From: Ditylenchus dipsaci
Taxonomy: Eukaryota > Nematoda > Chromadorea > Rhabditida > Anguinidae
Assembly: GCA_004194705.1 (NCBI GenBank)
Contig: SADC01001093.1
Span: forward strand, 1-64,000
DNA: 64,000 nt
Direction of reading: 5' to 3'
The translations under genes and the position numbers were made by a program. Below the pieces are notes generated by a model. That model was not told the origin of the DNA and did not search any database. It worked only from the letters and a program-made list of their open reading frames with translations. This document shows positions 34,914 to 46,327 of the stretch, one piece after another; within the stretch, counting starts at the first letter, position 1; every line of letters begins with the position of its first letter.

Positions 34914-35394
34914 AAAGGCGCATTCACAATGAGGAGTCTGTTTGTGGATGGTAAAACAGACTTCTAACTAAGAATCCGCGAAACAGAATCATCACTTTTT
35001 TACTGTTTTCCCAAAACTATTCAGTTGGTGTGGTTTTTTTAGTTTCCAGTTGCTTATGTAGCTTCTCACATCATATAGTTGAAGTTTAGGCCTACCAAAT
35101 GAGCTATTGACTGAGTGAAAATTGCTTCAAAAACTCAGATAAAATTTTAACACTCCGTTCAAGAATCCAACTCGAATTCGAGTGCGGATGCTTGGGCGGA
35201 GTCTTTCTTTTTTGACTTAATTTTTTCAACAACATCTACTTTATCAATGGCTTATCTGGTAGCCCTGAATCTTTGCTACAAGATGGCACCAAAAGAATGA
35301 TTTTTGAAAAATTAAAAAAAAAGTTATGGTCATTTCCTAGTGTAAAGTCTGGTTTAGCATCCGCAAACAGCCTCCTCATTGTGAATGCGCCTTT
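34914..35394. mobile_element. TIR element, ~480 bp (AAAGGCGCATTCACAATGAG)
   Basis: Left end AAAGGCGCATTCACAATGAG plus GAGTCTGTTTG is complemented at 35361-35394. The interior is non-coding. The same end, slightly changed, bounds 57050-58250. Confidence 0.85.
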
Positions 35395-36509
35395 AATAGT
35401 TTTTGCAGCAAACAAAATAATTTTGAGAACTGAGCCTTTTAAATGAAAAAAGTGGTTTTTTCAAAATCTCAAGGTAGGCCTAAAAGAGGCTCTAGAAGAG
35501 CGGGATTGAAATATCTAATTTTTTGAAATGTTCTATCAGACGCGTCTTTTCATTTTACACAAGAAAAATACAAATTTTTTATCGGAAAAGAGGGTATCAT
35601 TGGAAACGCGTGCTTTTGAAAAATGACTTGTTGGAAATTTTAAAAAATTGTAGTGTTTATTTGTTTTAAGTGTATGTCAGTTCTTTTTTTCACTCTAATT
35701 TACAAATGTTATATTTTCCGACGCAGGATCACATGCGCCTTCATTCTAGAGAGAAACATTCTGCAAATGATAGAAAAAAAAATCAAGAATTACGTGGCTC
35801 AGTGGGAATATTTTGTTTTTAAATAGATTTTTTTCACTATAAAGAGAGATCTTGATAAAAGATGAAACAGGCTCACTGAAAATATTTTTATTTATTTGAA
35901 AGCGCTACTAATTTTGCATCGGATAGTGCAAAAAAAAGTTTTGTAAAAGTTGTCCCTCCAGAAAGTTACGCTAAAATCAAGTAAAGTGGGGCTGTGAAAT
36001 TTTGACTTTTTAAAAAATTTATCAAGAAAATTTCATTTTCATTGACAATGAAAATGAGTTGAAAAGACTACTACTCAATGGATGCACCACCTATATCAGA
36101 CCGCCTAAGTTTCTAGATACTACAGCCTGGTCGGAATACTAATCTTTTATTATAGATGACCACTGGGCTGGCAAACATCATTTTTTCAACTAAAATAGTT
36201 TTTGAAATACCAGAAAGCTCAGGATGGGTATGAAGACCACATAATTATTCTCATCACGGTGAATTTCCTAAGCGCAAGAAGTAAAAAATGTGAACTGATC
36301 AAAAAAGAAGATAAATCTGATAGAAAACGTGACCATTATGGCTATATTTTTGCATTTAGTTAATGCCAAACTCTATAAGCAGCTAGTATAAGTAAGCATT
36401 GAGTGTATGATGAAAACAAGTGCCAAAGGTCATTCTCCTTGAAATCACTTAAGAAATAAGACCAGAAAGACATATTGAAGTATGAGAACAATATACTTAA
36501 AGCCATCGA
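35395..36509. other. Intergenic, nothing recognised
   Basis: No supported gene or repeat beyond AT-rich sequence. Confidence 0.5.
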
Positions 36510-36654
36510 CAGTCGCAATTCAAATTGTAGCAATTTGAATTTGTCGCAATTCGAATTTGTCGCAATTTGAATTCATCGTAATTTGAATTGTTGCAATTCA
36601 AATTGCTACAAATTCAAATTGCGACAATTTAAAAGGCAATACTTTTTTTCACCT

Positions 36655-37680
36655 ATATTCACTTTTTTTGACCCAGATTTACTTATTTCTGTCCCAGATT
36701 TTTGTTTTGGCTAATTAGATTGAAAATTTTCAACTTTTTTGAAAATTTTCACACCATCTTGTAGCCGTGCGACTCTAGTTTCTAACAAGGTATCATTTAT
36801 CACATCATCTCCGAAAAATTTCATACAAAAAGGTAAAAGTATGAAAGTATGAAAATCAGAACAACGATTTGGTTCATACCAGGGCTGCGTCGGAACTTTC
36901 CGACACTTTTTCGGAACTAGGTATCTAACTTTTTGTGAAAGTGTCTTTTCGAAATTCTGTTTTCACTAATCGATAGACAATTAAAAGTAGTGAGGCACTC
37001 GTAGGGGTCCGAAATCACTAATTGATTAAAAAAAACGGAGATATTGCTTTTTTAACTCAAAAGTTCCGAATATCGGAAACCGGATTCGGATTTCGGAACT
37101 TTTGGCTTTGAAGAGCAGTATCTCAATTTTTTATAATCAATTAGTGATTTTTGACCCCACAACTGCCTCAGAACTTTTAATTGTCTATCGATCAGTAAAA
37201 ACAGAATTTCGAAAAGACACTTTTACAAAAAGTTAGATACCAGTTCCGAAAAGTGTCGGAAAGTTCCGACGCAGCCTGGTTCATACTTTTACCTTTTTGT
37301 GTCAAATTTTTATAGATGATGCAATAAATGATACCTTGTCAGAAACCAGAGTCGCAGGGCTACAAGATGGTGTCAAAAATTTTGAAAAAAGTGGAGAATT
37401 TTTAATCTAACTAGCCAAAACAAAAATCTGGAACAGAAATAAGAAAATCTGGGTCAAAAAAGGGCGTAGAGGCGTTAGGCCCTTTTTTCCACTTTTTGCG
37501 TTCTGTCCTATGTTCTGTTTTAGCCACTTAGGCCTACTTAGGCTTAGGCCTTAGGCTTAGGGTTAGGCCTTAGGCTTAGCCTTAGGCTTAGGGACCAAAA
37601 AAATGTCTTACGAACCACAAAATGGCTTTAAAATAAAGCCTAAGTGGCTGAAATATAACATAGGGCAGAACGCCAAAAAG
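36655..37680. repeat. Nested palindromes interrupting the left arm
   Basis: Palindrome arms at 36660-36890 and 37258-37465 (TTTGACCCAGATTTACTTAT type) enclose a second palindrome whose ends are GCTGCGTCGGAACTTTCCGA and complement (36892, 37255). A third palindrome at 37470-37695 pairs GGCCCTTTTTTCCACTTTTT with its complement around TTAGGCTTAGG repeats. A diverged relative of the outer arm lies at 45965-46090. Confidence 0.75.
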
Positions 37681-38201
37681 TGGAAAAAAGGGCCTCACGG
37701 CCCCTCAAAAACTGCATTCTAGTGCATTTAAAAATAAACAAAACGCCAAGATTTTTGAAAAGTCTTTTTCAAAATTTATTGGTTTCTTTCTTTTTTTTTG
37801 CTTTTGCCGTGTAATTTTTTTTAGCAAAATATGAATTTTTCGAAACATAATTACACCATTTCAACCTTCTATGACACATAGCACACCATACACGAAGATG
37901 GTAAAGCGTCAAATTTCGCTATAAAATAACTAAAGTGCAAAAAATATCAAAAAAGCGAGACTTCAAAACAAAAGCAAAAATTTATCACCAATTCAAGCCA
38001 ATAACAAATTCACATCAAAACATTTTACTTCAGCGTCATACACCGATTCCACAAATTATAGTTTTTCGTGTGAGCCTGCAGACCCACACAATTGGGAAAT
38101 TGTGTAACGTACAGCGCTGGCACCTCATAATTAAAACAGTCAGAAGACTTTATTCGCGAATTGCTAATATGGTTCTAAACCTCAAATAGACCAAATGTTT
38201 C

Positions 38202-38207
38202 TTTATT
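38202..38207 (-). promoter_or_regulatory. Polyadenylation signal after pbs-4-like gene
   Basis: AATAAA on the minus strand lies about 60 bp after the stop codon. Confidence 0.5.
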
Positions 38208-38265
38208 AAAGATCTCTGCAACGTAAAAACAACAAAACAGTGACAACAATCCATAGGCACATAAT

Positions 38266-38861
38266 TTAGAACTTGATGTCATCCAAATGGCGGGCTCCAT
38301 CTTTGTCGATAATAATCACGCTGAAGTTATTTTGGCTGACCACAGGGCGCTTCTTAATTTCCATTAAGTACTTGTTCAGAGCATCTAGTCCTTCGGCCTC
38401 AGACATATCTAGGACAGTGCAAATGTGAAAACAGTCTACGAAATTGTAAAATTACCATTTTTGTACAAGCTGTCCAAGATCACATAGCTGTAACGACCAG
38501 CCACACCCGAGAAGAGATAATTCTAAAACAGGTATGCATCCAAAACAAAATCATGTAAAAATTTACCTGGTCTGGAATTCCATTGCCTGAGTAGTCAATT
38601 GAACTGAGGACTGCTTTGTTCTTCAACTTATCGCATGCACCAAATAGCAAAGACCAAGAGGAGGCACTTCAGCAGACTGCAGACTGAGTGCATACCTGAA
38701 AGACGAACAGGTTTAATAGTGCACTGGTAGCGGGAGACACTGGGAGCAGTTGAGGCGCTTTCTGTCACACAAAAAACTGACCTGTTTGAGTCTTTCATTT
38801 CAGAGGTACTTGAGAGTATTGTCGCAATTGCACTTGCACCGTCACACGTCCTTCGTATCGG
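38266..38861 (-). CDS. pbs-4: Proteasome subunit beta type-2 (pbs-4-like), incomplete
   Basis: Non-catalytic beta subunit of the 20S proteasome core. Exons 38567-38861 (partly uncertain), 38456-38522 and 38266-38408 are joined by GT-AG introns. The C-terminal part is clear: LLFGACDKLKNKAVLSS, GVAGRYSYVILDSLY, LNKYLMEIKKRPVVS, then NFSVIIIDKDGARHLDDIKF, which follows the PSMB2 pattern (DK.G...LD.I.F). Upstream, SVFCVTESAST and GYALS fit the CVGEAGDT...GYELS region of PSMB2. The first ~20 residues are not found, two frame shifts occur near 38675-38695, and about 15-18 residues of the helix before LLFG seem missing. It may be a real gene with sequence errors plus an unseen first exon, or a decayed/captured copy. 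Confidence 0.65.
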
Positions 38862-38918
38862 CTGTTAATTCCCTAAACGCAAACATTGGAAAATACAACC
38901 ACTGAGTAATATACTTAC

Positions 38919-39187
38919 ATAGACGAGTTTTTCCTGCCTTTTATTGACTGCTCGTCTTTCCGTTCGGCCAGTTTTGCTGAAACAAAAGACTTATAACCAC
39001 TACCAAAGAGTAAGGTAAAACAGCTTACAAAGACGAATTCTTGTAGCGGCCTTAGCTCGCTCACAAGAATTTTTTTTAGCCCGCTTCGTGCGCTTATTCT
39101 TCTCCCATCTTTCTTGGATGCCGCTGCACGAATTTCAGATAAAGACGAACCATCTGACTCGGAGCACATTCTTCTGGTGGTGACCAT
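38919..39187 (-). CDS. Small basic protein of unknown family (weak)
   Basis: An open frame from the ATG at 39187 encodes MVTTRRMCSESDGSSLSEIR... and continues basic. Donor GTAAGCTG lies after 39029 and an acceptor GTTTCAG before 38976, but the phase-0 join stops after about 64 residues. An alternative frame over 39029-39110 is very Lys/Arg-rich (KNKRTKRAKKNSCERAKAAT). No family is recognised. It lies head to tail just upstream of the pbs-4-like exons and could be a mis-framed exon of that locus. Confidence 0.25.
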
Positions 39188-39980
39188 CTTTAGCTCTGAA
39201 AAACGAAGAATTTATTTTTGCATGAGATGCTCCAAATTTGCATTTTTAGAGCTTTTCTATACACCAAAACGTAGCCCATACATTCAGCTACTCGAAAAGT
39301 TGAGCCGAATTTTGTGATGATGTTATTTTAGAAACTAGAGACCGTTTGAAGCGAACAACTGGCATTTTTCCGAGTAAAAATAGGGGTTTTTGCGTTTCCC
39401 ATCTAACTTTTGTATAAGACACCCGAAATTTGTATTTTTTGTATATGTCCTTGGTACCAAAATGTAGCAAATTCACTCATCTATCACGTCTAGTCTTGCT
39501 TCAGCAATTTAGTGTCAAAAAAATCGGCGTTGATATCAATCAAGTCAAATAAATCGAATAAAATTTTCAGAAATATTCACGAAAATCTCTTCTAGTTTTG
39601 AAATTCGTTAAGTTTATCGGGCACGTGATAGCTTGTTCGAAAGCGCTGAATGTGGTGAGTTTTTTGACAATAAACTTACATGAGGTACAGCGAAAAAAGT
39701 AAAACCAGAAGTGCTGGATAAAATAAACTAAAAAACAGCGGTTTTTCAAAATTTTTGATTTGGCGCCAAATTTCGCTAATGCACTAGAATGCAGTTTTTG
39801 AGGGGCCGTGGCCTAAAGGCTACGACCCCAAAAAAAGTATTGCCCTTTAAATTGTCGCTATTTGAATTTGTCGCAATTTGAATTGTTGCAAGCTACTCCT
39901 GCCCCGAAACACCACCACAGCAATAAAATTTCATGCAAAAAGTATTCGAAGCTTGAACATACATTAAAAAAGGCTGTAAG

Positions 39981-41207
39981 TGAATTGCAGCGGTAAAACT
40001 GTGAATTTTTATCGGTAAATTAATTTTTATCAACGGTATTTTCAAATTTGCCATAAAACAATGAAATTCAACGGTAAATTTGTGAAATTTAGCGGTAAAT
40101 TTATCGTAAAGTCAACTTCACAGTGCGTTTGTGTATCAATGTTTGTGAATCGTTCAGGCAGAAACAACTTTAGCACTATTTTAGATGCGATCTCAAGTCG
40201 ATCAAAGGAAGAGGCGAGGAGCGGCGCGCGAATGGACGACTGTGAATGAGTGCTCTAGCAAGGAAGATGCAGATGTGTGGATGTCTGAGAATGGAGGATA
40301 TTGGACATAGTATGATTAACCCGTTGTGTCTTTGATCTTGTTAATAATTTTTTGTTTTAGCGATTCCGATAACAGCTCCAACAAGTTCACTGACCAAATA
40401 GACACGAGGGCAAGTGGAGTTACGGCCAATTCATGCAGGCTATTTCGAGATTGGATCCAGTTCGTTTGTACGAGCCACGAATACTGATCGATGATGGGCG
40501 CCTCCAATCACAAGTGGTATGTTCTATCCATATTTACTGTATCCAGCAGGTGGTTTCATTACTTTCCATCAAGATGAATCGTTTGTGACGAGTAATTTCT
40601 TTACATTTAGCTTGCAGAGAGGAACTTCCATCGCTTAGAAGGGGAATGTGTTGGTTCCATGTCCGTCCAAATCTTAAGAATGAACTCTTGAAGGCAAAGA
40701 TCTACGAAAATTCGCGTGACCAGGTGACTGAGGACGTCAAGCTTTTGGCCCGCGCGACTTGTTACAAAGAGTTTTACGCAGATTTATCTTTTTTTGATTA
40801 TTGCCGATTGTTGAGAATTTATTCACCCGTATTTTAGCCGCTAGAACGCTTTCGATTTCGCTTTCGCCCTAGAAATAGTCTGAAAATTTGTTGTCTGGTT
40901 TAAATGTTTCTCTTTGTTATTGTTGTTTCTGAATAAAGGCAGTGTTGTGAGACAGGAATGTTTATTTTGATAGCTGGTGATTAATATAAGGATTTCATCT
41001 GAAACAAAATGTATGCTTTGCGCCAACTATTTACCCTTGGGGTCATTTCTATGAGGCAACGGACTGTAAAGTTGACTTTACGATAAATTTACCGCTGAAT
41101 TTCACAAATTTACCGTTGGATTTCATTGTTTTGTGGCAAATTTAAAAATACCGTTGAAAAAAAATTAATTTACCGTTGAAATTCACAGTTTTACCGCTGC
41201 AATTCAA
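39981..41207. mobile_element. TIR element, ~1.23 kb, TIR ~140 bp
   Basis: Left end GAATTGCAGCGGTAAAACTG through CGGTAAATTTATCGTAAAGT is matched in reverse complement at 41065-41207 (ACTTTACGATAAATTTACCG through CAGTTTTACCGCTGCAATTC). The interior (40200-40850) has open stretches such as 40646-40837 (+) with no recognised transposase motif. Probably non-autonomous. Confidence 0.85.
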
Positions 41208-41255
41208 TTTGAGCCATTAAAAAACAAACAAAATATGAAAAAAAACAAAAAGCAG

Positions 41256-41325
41256 AGGGTGGGAGTCGAACTCGAAAGCATTACCATGGCATTAACTCAC
41301 GGAGACAGGTCAGTTCGCCACGCTT
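41256..41325 (-). repeat. tRNA-like sequence (Pol III boxes), likely pseudogene or SINE
   Basis: The minus strand has B-box-like AGTTCGACTCCC and A-box-like TGGCGAACTGACC. The acceptor ends do not pair. Confidence 0.35.
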
Positions 41326-42110
41326 TTTTTTTTGCCACACAACTTTTATCTTTTAGGACACTTCATATACGCATCGCCCAAAGTCGACTTTTCTTATCCC
41401 GCTAGGTGCGCATTTTAAATTTTTTACTAAGTTTACTAACTTCTAGAGTCAAAAACTATCGAGGAATCAATTGCAATCATTTCCAGCACTGCGTTGCTGT
41501 CAGTAACTGCCTCAATTTTGGGATTTCAAGCAAATGACCATCAAAATCAAAGAAAACCAGCCCAAATGATCGTACTTAGTCTTATATAGCCTGAGCCTCC
41601 ACCAATTTTATTTATTTGTCCAGTCGTTTAGTGGTTTTCTAGAGTTAGAATTTCACCGGGAACAAGATAGAAATTTTTACAAGCCAAAATAATCTCAAAA
41701 AAACAAGGTAGCTTAAAGGCTTGACCCAAGAATAAATGAGTACTATTGAGGGGTAGATTTCAGTATTTTTAGGAACTAACATTTTTCGGGATTTCTATTT
41801 ACATGATTTTATACAACCGTATACTGAAAATGACGGCAAGAAGCAGGGCTACATTTTGAAAATTTTCGCCTGCGGCGCAGTTTTCGGTTATTTTTTTCAG
41901 TTATTTCTTCATTTTGTATTTTTTTGTCTTGTTTTTATACCTTTTCTTCAGGGTTTCTAAAATAAAAATTTATTAATTAAAGTACATTTAGCCGAATAAA
42001 GTACAACTTGCTCATTTTTCATCAAAAAGCGTTTTTTTATTTATTGCTCACTGGGTTTTTTGAGTACCAAAACTGAACGTTTTGAAGTAAAATTTCAAAA
42101 ATTCTGAAGA
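41326..42110. other. Intergenic, nothing recognised
   Basis: AT-rich, no supported gene. Confidence 0.5.
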
Positions 42111-42113
42111 TGT

Positions 42114-42766
42114 GTGTTGTCAAATAAAGTAAAAATTTTGAATGAATTCCATTCACGCACCCTGCTTAAATTGTCACATCTTCAGCGCTCTTCTATGCGT
42201 CTACGTGAAAAGCCTTCGAAAAAATATCCATTGTGGCAATGCCCGGAAAAGAGGTGCAGAAAAGAAAAAGGTTTTCTAGTCGACACTTCTTCGAAGATAC
42301 ACACCTGAGCTTGAAGAAGGTATAAATGTCTTTGTTTCTGTATCAAATATATTTTCTCGATTGTTTTTACAGGCGTTTGAGCTGGTTCACTACTGGTCCC
42401 GAAAAATGACTTCAGTGGATCAATTGATGTTTCAATTACAAGAAGATGAAAGCTCTAATCTTTCACGTCATACTAATTGTGATTGGAAGTCCTATTTTCG
42501 AGAAGTTAAATTTTTTATTTAATGTGTAACAATAATTATATTATCCGAGTTAAGATTTGTCAACGATACTTTGTAGAACATAGGACTATTCTTGGAGGAC
42601 CCGGAAGATTGTCGAAATCGACGAGACAGTTTCAGTACGTAGGAAGTACAACCGAGGACGACTACTCCCAACAAAATGGATCTTTGGAGGTGTAGAGCGC
42701 GGATGTTCAGATGTTTTCTGGCCCGGATTGTTTTTATAATCTGATGTCTCTAATTTGTGATTTGTA
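42114..42766 (+). pseudogene. ISXO2/Merlin (IS1595-like) transposase fragment
   Basis: An N-terminal zinc-ribbon-like half is seen (LWQCPEKRCRKEKG), followed after a missing base near 42284 by TFFEDTHLSLKKAFELVHYW, the diagnostic helix of ISXO2-like transposases. An intron at 42321-42373 (GT...TTTACAG) is in phase. After another gap/frame change near 42612 come GGPGR, IVEIDET (first catalytic Asp), RRKYNRGRLLPTKWIFGGVE and a stop at 42737-42739. The second Asp/His region and third catalytic residue are absent. The enzyme would cut and paste DNA; this copy is truncated and inactive. Confidence 0.75.
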
Positions 42767-43239
42767 TCCTTGTGAGCAAAAATAAAAAATATTCCGTTGT
42801 TTAAATGTGTATTTTTTGGTAGTCAGCAAAAATTTTGAAGGTGTGACCTGTTCGACACTAGTACCATATGGTTATGCTTGATCTGGCTTATTCTATCAGT
42901 TGCTGAATTCAAGGCAATTTCCTCGGTTTGTTAATTGGGTTTTAGAGTAAGTTGTATTATAATGCTATAATTTAGCTTCCTGCAACATCTGTCAAGCTGC
43001 GTACATTCTGCGTGGGTGGGCTCTGGATATTGCATCGCTCTTTTTTATCATCTGTGCATAAGTCATGGCATCGTAGGTTTAGCTATTCCAGGGTTCCAAC
43101 AACTTCGAGTATATTTTTATTATGATCCGATAAGATAATTTAATATCATCCCCCGCTTTTTCGAAAATTTTGCAAGCATAGTCACATAAAAAATTATACT
43201 CATAATAGCAAGTCACAACTGAACCTTTTCTTATTTTTA

Positions 43240-43695
43240 GGCAGCAATTTTTCCCCACTTCGCTTTTTCACTGATTGGATCACATTTCATTTTTACGACA
43301 TCAATGCCTTTACAATTACCATCAGGATGCTATGCCGAAGTGATGGAGTTCTTAAACATTAATCAGGCACAAATTTTGGCCTCGACATCCAAGAAAATTT
43401 CTGCCATTGTGAACTTGCGTATACAGAATTTTTGCAATTTGGTTTGCATAGCAGCATTATCACAAAAATTTCAAAAGTAGAATTTTCAAGCCATCCAGCA
43501 GCTCCAAGTGCAAATTAATGGAATGCTAGCTCAGGTTGCTCTGATACCATGATTACAGAACCAAATCGGTGTGCTTCAAAATCGTGAAGTTCTGTGGGAC
43601 ATCCGTATGAGAGCTTTTAAACAGCGAATGCTTATGCTTGATCAGAACTTCCTGGTCGACCCTCAGTTGCCTCCGAGGCCTTAAATTATTAGTTC
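43240..43695 (+). pseudogene. Degenerate ORF, possible F-box-like start
   Basis: After a TTTTTAG acceptor the frame reads ...MPLQLPSGCYAEVMEFLN and SKKISAIVNLRIQN, loosely like an F-box. A second open segment, 43486-43682, contains QAIQQLQVQINGMLAQ, a stop, then LQNQIGVLQNREVLWDIRMR and RMLMLDQNFLVDPQLPPRP. Both have stops between them. Family assignment is weak. Confidence 0.3.
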
Positions 43696-44345
43696 TCTTG
43701 TTGGTAATCAGGCTCTGGCTGGCCTTTGTGATGTTTGTGAAATAGATAAAGTATCTAGGTGTCAAACAAATAATTTTAACTAATTCGTTTCTGTATTTCG
43801 TAAGCGCCTATGAGACATTTTTTGCTTTTTCAACTGAGTGTGATTTCTTTATAAACAGATACAATATGCTCTCGATTTCACTCTAGCCCTTGAGAACTGA
43901 TTTTGATGGCGTGAAATAAAGGGTGTCGTTTAGCTTCATCCGGTCTTTGCCAGCCAAGCAAATAGGTTACGAAAAGCATGAAAACAAAAGTGGTGTAAAG
44001 CCGAAGTGGCGTAAAATCGAAAATTTGTAAATGGTCTGTAAATATCGTTTAACACGTGAATTCCCGACTTAACGACGGTTCACCCTGGTGTATTTTTTCA
44101 CGAGGAACACGAATGTCACAAATCCATATGGGAAAATTGTGGTACAGCACCCTCAAAAACTCAATTTTCCCGATGACTCCTGTTTTGATAGCAAAATACC
44201 CGGGTTAACCGATGAAAATAATGGTCAAAAATTAAATTTTCCACCATTTTTTGTCATTGACGTCTATTTTTAATGACCATAATTTTCTCGTCAACAGTCC
44301 GTGAAAAAGATTTTTACATTTTGTTACTATTATACATTTGTTTAT

Positions 44346-44650
44346 TTACAGTATATTACAATATATCTTTAGAGCTAGTTTCTTTTGTAACAAAGTGTTG
44401 TGGACACTCTCTAAACATAGCATGGCTAGTTCTGTTTGCAATGCGAACCTTTCAATATCTTTCAGTCTTTTATTGACCTCATCTAGTTCAGCGCCTATCT
44501 TTGGGATGTTCCTTAGTTGATCACAAAAACTAGTGAATACAAGGTATTCTTCGTTGAGGTTTTGTTGCACCCTGCTCATTCTTGTGCTTGCAAAGTTGGT
44601 CAATCTGGCATTTTCGGCATTTATTCTTATATTTGGAATAGGTTTAGGCG
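44346..44650 (-). CDS. Coiled-coil protein, BLOC-1/BORC-subunit-like (tentative), last exon
   Basis: Open from an acceptor TTTGTAG at about 44654 to the stop at 44346, about 100 codons: ISPKPIPNIRINAENARLTN..., then a heptad-rich segment with LRNIPKIGAELDEVNKRLKD and IERFALQTELAMLCLESV. The length and single long coiled coil resemble small subunits of lysosome-related organelle complexes, but no diagnostic motif was identified. An upstream exon carrying the start is expected and was not found in the next few hundred bases. No internal stop or frame break, unlike the other genes here. Confidence 0.45.
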
Positions 44651-44779
44651 ATATCTACAAACATTTTGGTGATTATTTGGTTTGATCAAAGAAAAAAATT
44701 TTAAATTTTACTTTTTGTCACATTTTGTTTTTTCTATCCAAATGGTTAACCAGCCCTATTTTTGACTTGGTCTTCTTGT

Positions 44780-45480
44780 TAATTTTTTATACTTTTCGTG
44801 ACTTAGGCCACGGTGGATCCGCGTATCTTAGGACAGGTTCAAAAATGTTTGAAATTCACGATTGAGTCCGTCCTAACATACGCTCGCCAGCGCTTGCCTA
44901 ACAATAAGCCTAAAAAATAACTAAAAATAAACACAAAAGGGACCAAGGAAAAAAGTGTTCTATTGTCGTATGGGGCCGATTAACCTTGTTTGCACAAATT
45001 TGCACAAACACGCAAACTCATGTTTAAGTCCATCCTTACATACTGTGTACTACTTTTGCCTAATTTTAACCTGAAAATCACAATAAAAAAACAACAAGGG
45101 ACCAAGGTAAACCCCCATCTATTGTGGAATAGGTCCAGAAGTTTTTGAGTCCCTCCAAACCGGAGATGGTGGATTTCAGCCTATTCTGCCATTTTTTGCA
45201 AACCAATGTTAGATTTCTCACCAGAACCTTTACCTAAAAGATCTTGGCTTTCTTTTAAGCGCAAACACGTGTACTTATAGTTGCTTCTAAAAATTGTTTT
45301 TCTTGCCCTATAAGTTGGGGACGGTAGATTAGAGCCTGGATTTAGGGTGGATATTTATCTTTAAACCTGATTTTTTAGTTTTGCGTGTGTTTCGTGTTTG
45401 ATAAAAAATTATTAATCTGCACAACACAATAAAGGCACCAATCGGCACCCTTATTTGACTAGTAAATTTCAAACATAGTT
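44780..45480. other. Intergenic with MITE-like motifs
   Basis: Two related blocks (TTAGGACAGGTTC/GTCCGTCCTAACATAC at 44830-44885 and a weaker one at 45010-45060) resemble the MITE at 20931-21060. No gene. Confidence 0.4.
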
Positions 45481-45714
45481 AAAATGTTAAACAGTAAACG
45501 TTTTTATAATTTTTCAGCCATAAGGCCGAATCAGCCCAACTTACACTTCACCAATATTCCCACCAAGACTTTCAGTACTCAAATTGAGTTCAGAAAGTCT
45601 TTTGGGGTCTTTTGTAAAAGACCCTTGGGCCGATTTCAGCCCTTTTGGCCAAAAAATTCAAAGTAGCTAAAACAGCTCCAAATCGTAATTTTTCAATCAA
45701 TCAATTCATCGCAA

Positions 45715-45945
45715 TCTTTTATGAACAAGGGGTGCCGGATTATCGAGACCCGCGGGTCTTTACGGCAAAAATTTCGCTATTCAAAAAAACGACCGGCAAA
45801 ATCGGAAGCCTTGCGATATTTCGGACCAGACTAGGGAATCATATTTGGCAAAAGACTTTGAAAACCGAGGTAAAAAAAGTGTCGGACCCAAGGCGGGAAC
45901 GAACTTTAGGGGGTGCCGGATTATCGAGACTCGACTGTACTAAGC
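45715..45945. repeat. Decayed pogo-type subterminal repeats and end
   Basis: GTGCCGGATTATCGAGACCC (45731) and GTGCCGGATTATCGAGACTC with CGACTGTA (45913-45942) are typical of pogo/Tigger ends. The transposase is missing. Confidence 0.5.
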
Positions 45946-46201
45946 AAGTCGTAAAAATAATTCGATTCATACTTTTACCTTTATGTGCTAAATTTTTTAA
46001 ACATGTTGCAACAAGCAATCCCCTGTTAGAAACCAGAATTGCAGGGCTATCGGGTAGTGTTATTACTTTGAAAAAATTGTTACTATACCTGCTGCTTTGA
46101 CTAAAAGAAAAAAGAAAGCACTTTTCAGTCAAAAAGAGGGCACTTTCCAAGAAGGCACATAATAATTCTCGTCCAAAATATGTAAACTGTGCTTAAACAA
46201 A

Positions 46202-46207
46202 TTTATT
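46202..46207 (-). promoter_or_regulatory. Polyadenylation signal of hecd-1
   Basis: AATAAA on the minus strand lies about 120 bp after the stop. Confidence 0.5.
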
Positions 46208-46327
46208 TTTAATTGTTATTACTACAAATATGTAAAACACCTCGTGAATAAAACATTGACCGTACTAATTCTACATTTCTATATTACAAATAAACACAGA
46301 GCAGGGTAACTCAATCCTTTGTTATTC

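Larger units (their letters stand above)
36510..39895. mobile_element. Inverted repeats bracketing a proteasome-gene piece (composite)
   Basis: Outer inverted repeat: 36560-36650 (AATTGCGACAATTTAAAAGG then CAATACTTTTT) against 39835-39893. Inner part: GGCCCCTCAAAAACTGCATT with CTAGTGCATT at 37699-37731, complemented at 39779-39810. On the right the two parts are almost contiguous; on the left they are split by about 1 kb of other palindromes (36655-37680). Between the arms lie 37735-39775 with the pbs-4-like exons. Either an element captured a gene fragment or two inverted copies landed either side of a gene. Confidence 0.6.

Noticed and set aside
45645..46100. 151-codon plus ORF
   Set aside because: It passes through decayed pogo ends and a palindrome relative, with no domain recognised.
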